15,558 bases of DNA from an uncultured Eubacteriales bacterium (GTDB lineage: Bacteria; Bacillota; Clostridia; Oscillospirales; Acutalibacteraceae). The translations under genes and the position numbers were made by a program. The DNA lies in assembly GCA_900316925.1 (NCBI GenBank), contig ONEU01000137.1, positions 1 through 15,558 on the forward strand. Direction: 5' to 3'. The notes below the pieces were generated by a model. The model was not told the DNA's origin. It made no database searches and worked only from the letters and a program-made list of their open reading frames with translations. This document shows, piece after piece, positions 7,882-13,394 of this stretch; position 1 is the first letter of the stretch; each line of letters opens with the position of its first letter.

Positions 7882-7910
7882 ATCTTATCACAAAAAAAGC
7901 CATATTTCAA
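7882..7910 (-). promoter_or_regulatory. Sigma-A type promoter of the pilMN-O-D-B-T-C operon
   Basis: On the minus strand, -35 TTGAAA (7905-7910) and -10 TAAGAT (7882-7887) are separated by exactly 17 bases. TG lies one base upstream of the -10, making it an extended -10. It sits just downstream of the terminator that isolates the last pilin gene, so the assembly genes form their own transcription unit. The predicted start is near 7875. Confidence 0.82.
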
Positions 7911-7945
7911 TAATATTTTTTTAAAACGATAGATTTTGTTTAAAT

Positions 7946-7989
7946 AGCAATAAAACTAATTACCACTTTCGGTAATTAGTTTTATTGTT
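7946..7989 (-). terminator. Long hairpin terminator after the last pilin gene
   Basis: The arms 7948-7964 and 7971-7987 are perfectly complementary over 17 bp, with loop ACTTTC, and two more pairs extend the stem. The 3' arm is rich in T on either strand, so it could terminate transcription in both directions. All neighbouring genes are leftward, so its likely role is to end the pilin transcript before the assembly operon promoter. Confidence 0.8.
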
Positions 7990-8076
7990 TGTCAGTTTCA
8001 TACAAAAACAATGGATGAGTTTTTGGCTCTTTAAACAAATTTTTGCCGATTTTCCCCCACGGGAATCCCCTTCTTG

Positions 8077-8571
8077 TTATCCCGCCATCAGTTCTCCCAG
8101 CGTGGTGGTCATTTCGATCGGCGCGCCGTTGCTGCCGGTGTAGGTATCCTTATAATAGATGGTCCCGTCCGTCCTGTCATAAACGTAATCCCCCACGGCA
8201 TCCCGGATCTTATTGTACAGGCCGGCGTACTTCAGCACCTGTTCGATGGTAATGGCATCGGCTGCCACCGCTCTCTCTTCCACGGTTGCGTTTTTCGGCG
8301 CCGTCGCCTGCGGATCAAGCTGGTTAAGCTCATCCTGCGGGCTTTCGTAATTCACCTGGCCGCTTTTGATCCCCACATACAGATTCTTGGCGGCGCTGGT
8401 AATCTCGGAGGCATTGGCTTCACGGGAAGAACGCTGGGCGTTATTGATGATGCCCACCACCGCCGGAATGGCGATGGCCGCCAGGATTCCGAGGATCGCA
8501 ATAACCACGATCAATTCCACTAACGTAAAGCCTTTTTTACTGCGGGTAGGACGCTGTTTTGTCTGTTTCAT
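8077..8571 (-). CDS. pilA: Type IV prepilin (paralogue 1 of 3, probably minor)
   Basis: The 164-residue class III/type IVa-like prepilin has a 14-residue basic leader ending KKG. Predicted cleavage is at G14|F15, Glu5 of the mature protein is E19, and the hydrophobic assembly helix spans about 15-39. It has no cysteine. The first 85 residues closely parallel the neighbouring pilin at 8767-9264 (shared VVGIINNAQ and SGQ-PQDELN segments), so the two are duplicates. The C-terminal part keeps YVY-DGTIYY and TTLG, common to all three pilins. Codon use favours GCC, GTG and GGC, unlike its GCT/GTT-rich neighbour. The ATG at 8571 is preceded by AGGAGGG, with a second SD-like AGGAGG about 15 bases further up. 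I find no good promoter directly upstream, so read-through from the neighbouring pilin is likely. Confidence 0.95.
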   Translation of the reverse strand: MKQTKQRPTRSKKGFTLVELIVVIAILGILAAIAIPAVVGIINNAQRSSREANASEITSAAKNLYVGIKSGQVNYESPQDELNQLDPQATAPKNATVEERAVAADAITIEQVLKYAGLYNKIRDAVGDYVYDRTDGTIYYKDTYTGSNGAPIEMTTTLGELMAG

Positions 8572-8619
8572 ATCATCCCTCCTGATCGGGTACCTCCTGC
8601 GCCGGCAAGGAAAGACAAA

Positions 8620-8649
8620 CGCCCGAAACAGCCGGAGCTATCTCGGGCG
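8620..8649 (-). promoter_or_regulatory. Structured hairpin in the leader of pilin 1
   Basis: On the minus strand, CGCCCGA and TCGGGCG (7 bp) close a symmetric internal loop, a 3-bp AGC/GCT stem and a TCCG tetraloop. They are followed by a T-rich GTTTGTCTTT. It may be a weak terminator, an attenuator or an mRNA-stabilising element between the two pilin genes. Confidence 0.55.
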
Positions 8650-8695
8650 GTCATCATCGTCCTGTTCCGGAATGCGCGCCGGAGGGCCGGATGGT

Positions 8696-8735
8696 AGCAA
8701 AGCCCGAAACGGCTTTCACCGTTTCGGGCTTTGCT
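8696..8735 (-). terminator. Terminator-like hairpin after pilin 2
   Basis: The arms 8698-8712 and 8719-8733 are perfectly complementary over 15 bp, and two more pairs extend the stem (8696-8735). The loop is six bases. It starts about 30 bases after the stop codon of the pilin at 8767-9264. The T residues lie within the stem instead of as a clean tail, so read-through into the next pilin gene is plausible. Confidence 0.75.
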
Positions 8736-8747
8736 TGCGTATTGATC

Positions 8748-8761
8748 TGATTATGTAATCA
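8748..8761. repeat. Short nested palindrome beside the pilin 2 stop codon
   Basis: TGATTA-TG-TAATCA is a 14-base inverted repeat. It is itself nested in ATTGAT...ATCAAT (8741-8764) and overlaps a TAATC/GATTA pair. It lies between the stop codon and the terminator. Its function is unknown and it may be chance in AT-rich sequence. Confidence 0.35.
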
Positions 8762-8766
8762 ATAGA

Positions 8767-9264
8767 TTACTGAGCGTTTCTGATGGTGCCCAGAGTAGTG
8801 TCGAGCGAGAGTTCAGTACCGCCAGTGTGGCTGCCGCTGTAGTAGATTGTGCCGTCATCAGTCTCGTAAACGTAATCCTTGATGTTGTCATTGTTGAACT
8901 TGGTTGCAAGCCCACCGTAATCTACGGCGCTCTGTACAGTCAGTGCGTTAGCAGCTGTCTTGCAGTCAGCAACAGTTGCGTTAGCAGCCGGCAGAGCGCT
9001 TGAGCTGAGCTTGTTCAGCTCATCCTGAGGAGTGGAGCTGTTGATCTGGCCGGAAGATACACCAGCATACAGATTCTTAACAGCGTTGGAGAGCTCAGAT
9101 GCGTTGGTCTCTTTGGAAGACTTCTGAGCGTTGTTGATGATACCAACAACTGCCGGGATTGCGATAGCTGCCAGGATGCCGAGGATAGCGATAACTACTA
9201 CCAGCTCAACGAGGGTGAAACCTTTTTTGCTCTGCTTAGCGAGCAATTTCTGCTGAAGGGTCAT
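8767..9264 (-). CDS. pilA: Type IV prepilin (paralogue 2 of 3, probable major pilin)
   Basis: The 165-residue prepilin has a 15-residue basic leader ending SKKG. Cleavage is expected at G15|F16, mature Glu5 is E20, and the assembly helix is FTLVELVVVIAILGILAAIA onwards (16-40). There is a single Cys at 101. The globular domain shares its N-terminal half with the adjacent paralogue and ends with YVYETDDGTIYY and TTLG. Three features mark it as the likely major subunit: a consensus promoter with A-tracts upstream (TTGACA-17-TAAGAT), a 75-base leader with a GAGGT Shine-Dalgarno, and codon use biased to GCT, GTT, GGT, TCT and AAC as in highly expressed genes. The ATG is at 9264, followed downstream by its own terminator-like hairpin. 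In Ruminococcus albus, Pil-family proteins have been linked to cellulose adhesion; that role here is inference. Confidence 0.96.
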   Translation of the reverse strand: MTLQQKLLAKQSKKGFTLVELVVVIAILGILAAIAIPAVVGIINNAQKSSKETNASELSNAVKNLYAGVSSGQINSSTPQDELNKLSSSALPAANATVADCKTAANALTVQSAVDYGGLATKFNNDNIKDYVYETDDGTIYYSGSHTGGTELSLDTTLGTIRNAQ

Positions 9265-9282
9265 GGTGATTACCTCTTTCTT

Positions 9283-9296
9283 AAAAAAATTTTTTT
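9283..9296. repeat. A7T7 palindrome in the leader of pilin 2
   Basis: Seven A followed by seven T form a perfect 14-base self-complementary stretch directly upstream of the Shine-Dalgarno of the probable major pilin. It could bend the DNA or form a weak AU stem in the mRNA. No known element is recognised. Confidence 0.4.
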
Positions 9297-9345
9297 GTGA
9301 ACCGCTGCCCTGAAGGGTGGAGCACCGTGTTCATTTGTTGTATAT

Positions 9346-9374
9346 ATCTTAACTCTTTATTAACAAAATGTCAA
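9346..9374 (-). promoter_or_regulatory. Strong sigma-A promoter of pilin 2
   Basis: On the minus strand, -35 TTGACA (9369-9374, full consensus) and -10 TAAGAT (9346-9351) lie 17 bases apart, with A-tracts just upstream that could act as an UP element. The predicted start near 9339 gives a leader of about 75 bases. The leader contains a small CCCTTCAGGG hairpin that might stabilise the transcript. Confidence 0.9.
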
Positions 9375-9530
9375 TACTTTTTTTCAAATTTTTTAAATTA
9401 AATAAATAAAATAATACGGATTATTTTTGTTTATTTTTAACATAGCGTGTGAAAGAAAAGCCAACATAAATCCTGCTTTTGTCAGTATCGTACAACATTT
9501 TGAAAAAGTTTTAGAAGATTTGACATCTTT

Positions 9531-9576
9531 AAATTATGAACAGCTTTTTTGACGTTTCATATTTTGTTCATAATTT
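9531..9576. repeat. 11-bp inverted repeat upstream of the pilin 2 promoter
   Basis: AAATTATGAAC (9531-9541) and GTTCATAATTT (9566-9576) are exact inverted copies separated by 24 bases. They lie about 160 bp upstream of the pilin 2 promoter in an AT-rich stretch without genes. The arrangement resembles paired regulator half-sites, but no known operator is recognised. The remainder of 9375-9630 holds nothing else I can support. Confidence 0.5.
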
Positions 9577-9632
9577 ATTGGTGAAGTTTTGGGTTTATTC
9601 ATAAAAATATTTCCAACCGTCCTTTTTTTCGT

Positions 9633-9662
9633 AAAAAAAGACGGCGGAATCTCTCCGCCGTC
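9633..9662 (-). terminator. Rho-independent terminator of pilin 3
   Basis: The arms GACGGCGGA (9640-9648) and TCCGCCGTC (9654-9662) form a 9-bp GC-rich stem with loop ATCTC. On the minus strand it is followed by seven T (9633-9639). It starts about 17 bases after the pilin 3 stop codon. The T-tract and arm can also pair with CCGTCC further downstream, giving an alternative hairpin. Confidence 0.92.
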
Positions 9663-9678
9663 AGTCATTGTTTGTTTC

Positions 9679-10188
9679 TTACGGTGCCGATTGGTACAGA
9701 TCGCCCAGTGTGGTCTGTCCGTCGATTGTGGTGAGATCCGGGCGCTCCGACTTCGGATAGATCGCACCCTCGTCGTCATAGACATATACCGCATTGCCGG
9801 ACTGCAGCGTCTCCTTGAGTCCGGTCATACCGGCGTATTCGCAGGCATTTACCACGGTCGCGCTCCTTGCTGCCGCAATTCTGGCAGAGGTGGTGCCGTT
9901 TGCAGGAGGCAGGTCAGCCTGTGTGGAATAGCCGTGATCATCGCTGTTGACCATGCCCGAGCCGACCATGGTATAGTAGTTTTTGCAGGCCCTGTCCAGC
10001 TCCGCCGCATTTTCGCCTTCCTTGGATTTACCGGCATTGCTGATAATACCGACGATCGCCGGGATCGCAATGGCTGCCAGAACTCCGAGGATCGCAATAA
10101 CTACCACCAGTTCCACCAGTGTAAAGCCGCCTTTACTTTTGGTTTTCCGGGACATATCCTTCATTCGGATCGTAGTGATTGTGTTCAT
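9679..10188 (-). CDS. pilA: Type IV prepilin (paralogue 3 of 3, divergent, two cysteines)
   Basis: The 169-residue prepilin has a longer 21-residue leader ending SKGG. Cleavage is expected at G21|F22, with mature Glu5 at E26 and the assembly helix at 22-46. The globular domain differs from the other two pilins and has two cysteines (C68 and C116), which could form a disulfide outside the cell. It keeps the C-terminal signature YVYDDEGAIY and TTLG. The upstream ATG at 10188 is chosen over Met9 and Met12 because GGGAGGGG lies at proper spacing before it. The gene has its own promoter (TTGACA-17-TACAAT) and terminator, so it is an independent unit. It may be a minor pilin, a tip adhesin or an alternative major pilin; the sequence cannot decide. 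Confidence 0.95.
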   Translation of the reverse strand: MNTITTIRMKDMSRKTKSKGGFTLVELVVVIAILGVLAAIAIPAIVGIISNAGKSKEGENAAELDRACKNYYTMVGSGMVNSDDHGYSTQADLPPANGTTSARIAAARSATVVNACEYAGMTGLKETLQSGNAVYVYDDEGAIYPKSERPDLTTIDGQTTLGDLYQSAP

Positions 10189-10215
10189 AGAATCCCCTCC
10201 CTATTTGCATTGTCC

Positions 10216-10236
10216 AACCGGCCGCCGCAGCCGGTT
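10216..10236 (-). promoter_or_regulatory. GC-rich hairpin in the pilin 3 leader
   Basis: The arms AACCGGC (10216-10222) and GCCGGTT (10230-10236) are perfectly complementary. They lie near the 5' end of the predicted pilin 3 transcript and upstream of the ribosome binding site. A role as an mRNA-stabilising stem is plausible. Confidence 0.55.
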
Positions 10237-10250
10237 CCCCTATTATTCCT

Positions 10251-10279
10251 ATTGTATCCTTTGTTTTCCTCCTTGTCAA
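10251..10279 (-). promoter_or_regulatory. Sigma-A promoter of pilin 3
   Basis: On the minus strand, -35 TTGACA (10274-10279) and -10 TACAAT (10251-10256) are separated by 17 bases. The predicted start near 10244 gives a leader of about 55 bases. It lies after the glyA terminator, so pilin 3 is transcribed independently of glyA. Confidence 0.9.
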
Positions 10280-10361
10280 CCATCTGCCGCAAATTCGTTA
10301 TTTTTCACTTTTTCCGCAATTTATCAGGCTTCCCACTCGTAAATTCCTACTAATACCCGCC

Positions 10362-10399
10362 AAAAAAGCGGCACTGCAGTCCATACTGCAATGCCGCTT
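10362..10399 (-). terminator. Rho-independent terminator of glyA
   Basis: The arms 10366-10380 and 10385-10399 form a 15-bp stem that contains one G-U wobble in the RNA, with a CCAT loop on the plus strand. The minus-strand transcript ends in six T (10362-10367). It lies about 60 bases downstream of the glyA stop codon. Confidence 0.93.
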
Positions 10400-10460
10400 G
10401 GAACAGCGTTTTCGGAAGGGGCCGGGAGACCGTCCCCGTTGGTGCCCCGCCGTACCGCTA

Positions 10461-11714
10461 TCAGTTGTAAAGCGGGAATTTCTCGCAGATCTCGTTCACG
10501 CCGGCTCTGATCTGATCGGCGCTGCCCTCGAAGTCGTTGAGTGCCAGGGTGATGAACCCGGCGATCTTGTCCATTTCCTCCACGCCCAGTCCTCTGGTGG
10601 TAACGGCCGGTGTGCCCAGACGCACGCCGCTGGTGACAAACGGGCTTCTCTGCTCGTTGGGAACCGTGTTCTTATTGGCAGTGATCTGTACCTCGTCCAG
10701 TCTGCGCTCCAGCTCCTTGCCGGTCACCTCGCTCTGGGTGAGATCGAGCAGCATCACATGGTTATCGGTGCCGCCGGATACCAGCTTATTGCCTCTCTTC
10801 AGCAGGCCGTCTGCCAGTGCCTTGGCGTTCCTGACGATATTCTCGCCGTAGGTCTTGAACTCGGGCTTGAGAGCCTCGCCCAGACAAACCGCCTTGGCAG
10901 CGATCACATGCATGAGCGGGCCGCCCTGGGTGCCGGGGAATACGGCCTTGTTGATCTCCTTGGAGAATTCCTCGCCGCAGAGGATCATACCGCCTCTGGG
11001 GCCTCTGAGGGTCTTATGGGTGGTGGTGGTGACAAAGTGAGCGTAGGGAACCGGATTGGGATGTACGCCGGCAGCCACCAGACCTGCAATGTGCGCCATA
11101 TCTACCATCAGATAAGCGCCGCAGGCATCGGCGATCTCACGGAAACGCTTGAAGTCAATGATTCTCGGATAAGCGCTGGCACCGCAGACGATCATCTTCG
11201 GCTTTGCCTGCATTGCCTGCTCGTAAACCTTATCATAGTCGATCACATGGCTCACGGGATCAACGCCGTAGGAAACGAAGTTGAAATACTTCCCGGAAAT
11301 ATTCACCGGTGAACCGTGGGTCAGATGACCGCCCTCAGAGAGCGTCATACCCATCACGGTATCGCCGGGATTGAGCATAGCGAAGTAAACGGCGGTATTG
11401 GCCTGGGCGCCGGAATGGGGCTGAACATTGGCAAATTCTGCGCCGAACAGCTCACAGGCGCGCTTTCTGGCGATATCCTCCACCACGTCAACATACTGGC
11501 AGCCGCCGTAATATCTCTTGCCGGGGTAGCCCTCTGCATACTTATTGGTCAGTACCGAGCCCATTGCTGCCATCACGGCGGGAGAAACGATATTCTCCGA
11601 AGCGATCAGCTCCAGGTTCCTCTGCTGTCTTTTGAGCTCCTCTGCCATTGCATCGGAAACATCCTTGTCATATTGTCCCACAAAGCCTATGGTATCCATC
11701 AGATCATTGTACAT
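10461..11714 (-). CDS. glyA: Serine hydroxymethyltransferase
   Basis: The 417-residue PLP-dependent enzyme interconverts serine plus tetrahydrofolate with glycine plus 5,10-methylene-tetrahydrofolate, supplying one-carbon units in the cytosol. The length and motifs are those of bacterial GlyA: N-terminal LIASENIVSPAV, the YYGGCQYVD segment (69-77), the SGAQAN cofactor loop (101-106), VDMAHIAG (204-211; Asp205 and His208 contact PLP) and the Schiff-base Lys234 in TTTTHKTLRGPRGG. The ATG at 11714 is supported by GAGGT nine bases upstream. It has its own promoter (TTGATT-17-TATAAT) and terminator, so it is a monocistronic housekeeping gene, unconnected in function to the pilin genes beside it. 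I see nothing unusual in the protein. Confidence 0.98.
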   Translation of the reverse strand: MYNDLMDTIGFVGQYDKDVSDAMAEELKRQQRNLELIASENIVSPAVMAAMGSVLTNKYAEGYPGKRYYGGCQYVDVVEDIARKRACELFGAEFANVQPHSGAQANTAVYFAMLNPGDTVMGMTLSEGGHLTHGSPVNISGKYFNFVSYGVDPVSHVIDYDKVYEQAMQAKPKMIVCGASAYPRIIDFKRFREIADACGAYLMVDMAHIAGLVAAGVHPNPVPYAHFVTTTTHKTLRGPRGGMILCGEEFSKEINKAVFPGTQGGPLMHVIAAKAVCLGEALKPEFKTYGENIVRNAKALADGLLKRGNKLVSGGTDNHVMLLDLTQSEVTGKELERRLDEVQITANKNTVPNEQRSPFVTSGVRLGTPAVTTRGLGVEEMDKIAGFITLALNDFEGSADQIRAGVNEICEKFPLYN

Positions 11715-11746
11715 CGGTCTTACCTCTTTCGATTTTATTTTTCATT

Positions 11747-11775
11747 ATTATACACTATCATCGTCCCTAAATCAA
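11747..11775 (-). promoter_or_regulatory. Promoter of glyA
   Basis: On the minus strand, -10 TATAAT (11747-11752, full consensus) and -35 TTGATT (11770-11775) are separated by 17 bases. The predicted start near 11740 gives a short leader of about 26 bases. A second weaker minus-strand match (TTGTTA-17-TATAAA at 11930-11958) could give a longer leader that would contain the 8-bp CCCGGCAG/CTGCCGGG hairpin near 11820-11860. Confidence 0.82.
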
Positions 11776-11951
11776 GGGGACACATCCTTTTTTCACGAAG
11801 CTCCTCTCCCCATGCGGTCCCCCGGCAGAGAACGGAGCATTTCACGCTGCCGGGAAGTGCGGGCTTTTTCTCATATTTCCGTGTCTTTATTTCCCGAAAA
11901 AGATTTTTTTAAAAAACCGATACGAAATCTTTATAAGTTATTAACATCAAT

Positions 11952-11981
11952 TTAACAAATTCCACCGCGATCGGGTATATA
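11952..11981 (+). promoter_or_regulatory. Plus-strand promoter of candidate sRNA 1
   Basis: On the plus strand, -35 TTAACA (11952-11957) is followed after 18 bases by TATATA (11976-11981), overlapping a TATAAT at 11978-11983. The match is moderate. It is supported by the terminator found about 110 bases downstream on the same strand. Confidence 0.55.
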
Positions 11982-11987
11982 ATATAG

Positions 11988-12100
11988 GTGTACTCAGAAA
12001 GACGGAGCCGCACCGTCAGAGTATTAAGTTCCACCCTCCTTAATTCCCCTTATCTTAATGTTAGCCGTCCGATCCTGCCTTGCGGGTATCGGACTGTTTT
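11988..12100 (+). ncRNA. Candidate small regulatory RNA 1 with an anti-Shine-Dalgarno-like loop
   Basis: This roughly 113-base plus-strand unit lies between a moderate promoter and a Rho-independent terminator and has no credible ORF. Three hairpins are visible. The first pairs GACGG (12001-12005) with CCGTC (12013-12017). The second pairs ATTAAG (12023-12028) with CTTAAT (12054-12059) around a 25-base loop containing CCACCCTCCTT and TTCCCC. The third is the terminator. The loop resembles the 3' end of 16S rRNA and could pair with Shine-Dalgarno sites, as do the C-rich loops of several Firmicutes sRNAs. For example, its CCCTCCT is exactly complementary to the AGGAGGG before pilin 1. The exact start is uncertain by several bases. 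I do not recognise a named family. Confidence 0.6.
12067..12100 (+). terminator. Rho-independent terminator of candidate sRNA 1
   Basis: GTCCGAT (12067-12073) pairs with ATCGGAC (12088-12094), and the stem continues inward as CCTGC/GCGGG with a single bulged T and a CTT loop. The plus strand then reads TGTTTT. The minus-strand reading lacks a T-run, so the direction is plus. Confidence 0.8.
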
Positions 12101-12140
12101 CCTTTAAGGACAGTTCCCCGGCACACTGCAAAGACAGCAG

Positions 12141-12169
12141 TTGACAAGCTGTCAAAAGAGTGCTATAAT
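12141..12169 (+). promoter_or_regulatory. Consensus plus-strand promoter of candidate sRNA 2
   Basis: TTGACA (12141-12146) and TATAAT (12164-12169) are both perfect sigma-A hexamers and are separated by exactly 17 bases. This is the best promoter in the window, yet no protein gene follows on the plus strand. The predicted start is near 12176. Confidence 0.92.
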
Positions 12170-12175
12170 ATACAC

Positions 12176-12310
12176 AATATCTGATGCACAAAAAAAATTG
12201 CCCACTATATGTAGCAGGCATTGAAACGGTTAACACGATACTCTTTCTTAAATACATCTGAAGGTAGATTCAAGGACACCGAGCTGAACGGTGTCCTTGA
12301 ATTATTTTTT
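12176..12310 (+). ncRNA. Candidate small RNA 2, about 135 bases, strong promoter and terminator
   Basis: The unit runs from a perfect-consensus promoter to a perfect 13-bp terminator with a T-tail, in an intergenic region and opposite to all flanking genes. The body contains an A-rich stretch (eight A near 12189-12197) and a hairpin TGCC-CA-CTA/TAG-CA-GGCA (about 12199-12220), then unpaired-looking sequence up to the terminator. The only possible reading frame starts at ATG 12184 and gives 25 residues without a ribosome binding site. I do not recognise it as 6S, SRP, tmRNA, RNase P or a known riboswitch. It could be a trans-acting sRNA, or antisense to the 3' end of the neighbouring gene if transcription reads through. 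Confidence 0.72.
12268..12310 (+). terminator. Strong Rho-independent terminator of candidate sRNA 2
   Basis: TTCAAGGACACCG (12269-12281) and CGGTGTCCTTGAA (12289-12301) are exact complements with a seven-base loop, followed on the plus strand by TTATTTTTT. On the minus strand there is no T-run, although the stem may also slow transcription leaving the gene at 12332. A small GCAC/GTGC hairpin follows at 12311-12322. Confidence 0.95.
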
Positions 12311-12331
12311 GCACTTTTGTGCCCTTAACGG

Positions 12332-13279
12332 TCACAGAATGTTCTTTGAGATCTTCATGGGGCGGGTATATTTTCTCTTGAGAAAATAAGCAACACCTGC
12401 CGCCGCGATCAGCACCAGACCGACGATCAGCTCCGGCAGCAACGACAGCAGCCCCCCTTCATAGAGACTTTTGTTGATGATATCCACTGCCTCCGCCACC
12501 GCAATACCGCCGCCCAGACGCTCAATCTCGATTGCCGAGCTGAGCACGAGTGCGAAATACTCCGCCAGCAGAAACGTCACCACGGAGATCACTTCACAGA
12601 TCACGGCGCTTTTTCTGGTAGCCCGGCTGCCGGTGACCACGAACCCCAGAAACGAGAGTCCCACGATCAGCAGACTGCCCGCTCCCATCATGGGGAACAG
12701 CTGATAGAGCAGCACATACAGCACCGCGCCGAGACACGCACCGAATACCGCTCCTGCCAGACCTCCCGGCATATTCTGGGTCTTATTGAGAAAGACGTTT
12801 TTTCTCTTTTCATAGAGCCTTCGTTTTCTGCCGACACAGGCCTCACACAGGGCGGTCACTTCCTTTCCCACCACATACAGGCCTGTTTTCCGCTCACGGG
12901 AGCAGACACGGCACACCGGCGCCAGATTCCCGCTCCTGCACAGCTCCGTCATAAAATGCACCAGCGCCTTGAGCTCCTCCTTGTCGATGTCGGAATCAAT
13001 GGTCATTTTCATCACGATCTGAATACGTTTATCCTGATAACCGGAACGGATCACATGGTTTTTATGTTCTGTATGGAAGGCTCTGATCTGCTCCTTCACC
13101 TGCGAGAGCTGCTCCGCACTTTTGCCGATGCAGTCCAGCGCCAGGGAATAGCGGTTCTCCTTCTCCGAAAACTCGATCAGATTGCGAAATCCCTCAAAGC
13201 TGTTGAAGGCTGTCTTGGTTTTCTCGTGAAAGCGGTAGCCCATTATAATCATAAACTCCTGAAATTCGCTCTCTGTCAT
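12332..13279 (-). CDS. Uncharacterised membrane protein with a CxxC...CxxC zinc-ribbon-like motif
   Basis: I do not recognise this family. From ATG 13279 the protein has 315 residues: a soluble, charged N-terminal region (about 1-120), a four-cysteine cluster (C123, C126, C145, C148) spaced like a zinc ribbon or treble clef, a basic segment (151-165) and four hydrophobic helices (about 172-194, 198-216, 224-247 and 280-300). It ends in a basic tail. The cysteines and N-terminal domain should face the cytoplasm. The reading frame stays open to an ATG at 13357, but 13279 is the better start: AAAGGAG lies at proper spacing, and a good promoter with its start near 13307 lies inside the longer version. 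It is a single-gene unit. The job is unknown; membrane-associated sensing or scaffolding is only a guess. Confidence 0.8.
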   Translation of the reverse strand: MTESEFQEFMIIMGYRFHEKTKTAFNSFEGFRNLIEFSEKENRYSLALDCIGKSAEQLSQVKEQIRAFHTEHKNHVIRSGYQDKRIQIVMKMTIDSDIDKEELKALVHFMTELCRSGNLAPVCRVCSRERKTGLYVVGKEVTALCEACVGRKRRLYEKRKNVFLNKTQNMPGGLAGAVFGACLGAVLYVLLYQLFPMMGAGSLLIVGLSFLGFVVTGSRATRKSAVICEVISVVTFLLAEYFALVLSSAIEIERLGGGIAVAEAVDIINKSLYEGGLLSLLPELIVGLVLIAAAGVAYFLKRKYTRPMKISKNIL

Positions 13280-13313
13280 ACACTCACTCCTTTTGCTGCG
13301 CTCACTCTCGAAC

Positions 13314-13342
13314 ATTATACTCCACTCCGCCGGAAATTTCAA
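13314..13342 (-). promoter_or_regulatory. Promoter of the uncharacterised membrane protein gene
   Basis: On the minus strand, -35 TTGAAA (13337-13342) and -10 TATAAT (13314-13319) are 17 bases apart. The predicted start near 13307 leaves a 28-base leader to ATG 13279, which has an AAAGGAG site. Its position shows that the upstream in-frame ATG at 13357 is unlikely to be used. Confidence 0.85.
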
Positions 13343-13394
13343 CACATTGTCATCCAATTTTCCCTCTCGGCTTTACGGAAGTTCGTGTTGGCGG

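Noticed and set aside
12024..12257. A 77-residue minus-strand frame between glyA and the membrane protein gene
   Set aside because: It has no Shine-Dalgarno site and no promoter. It also runs antisense to both candidate small RNAs.
12184..12261. A 25-residue plus-strand frame inside sRNA candidate 2
   Set aside because: There is no ribosome binding site, and the ATG would lie only about eight bases from the predicted transcript start. A leaderless peptide cannot be excluded but is not supported.
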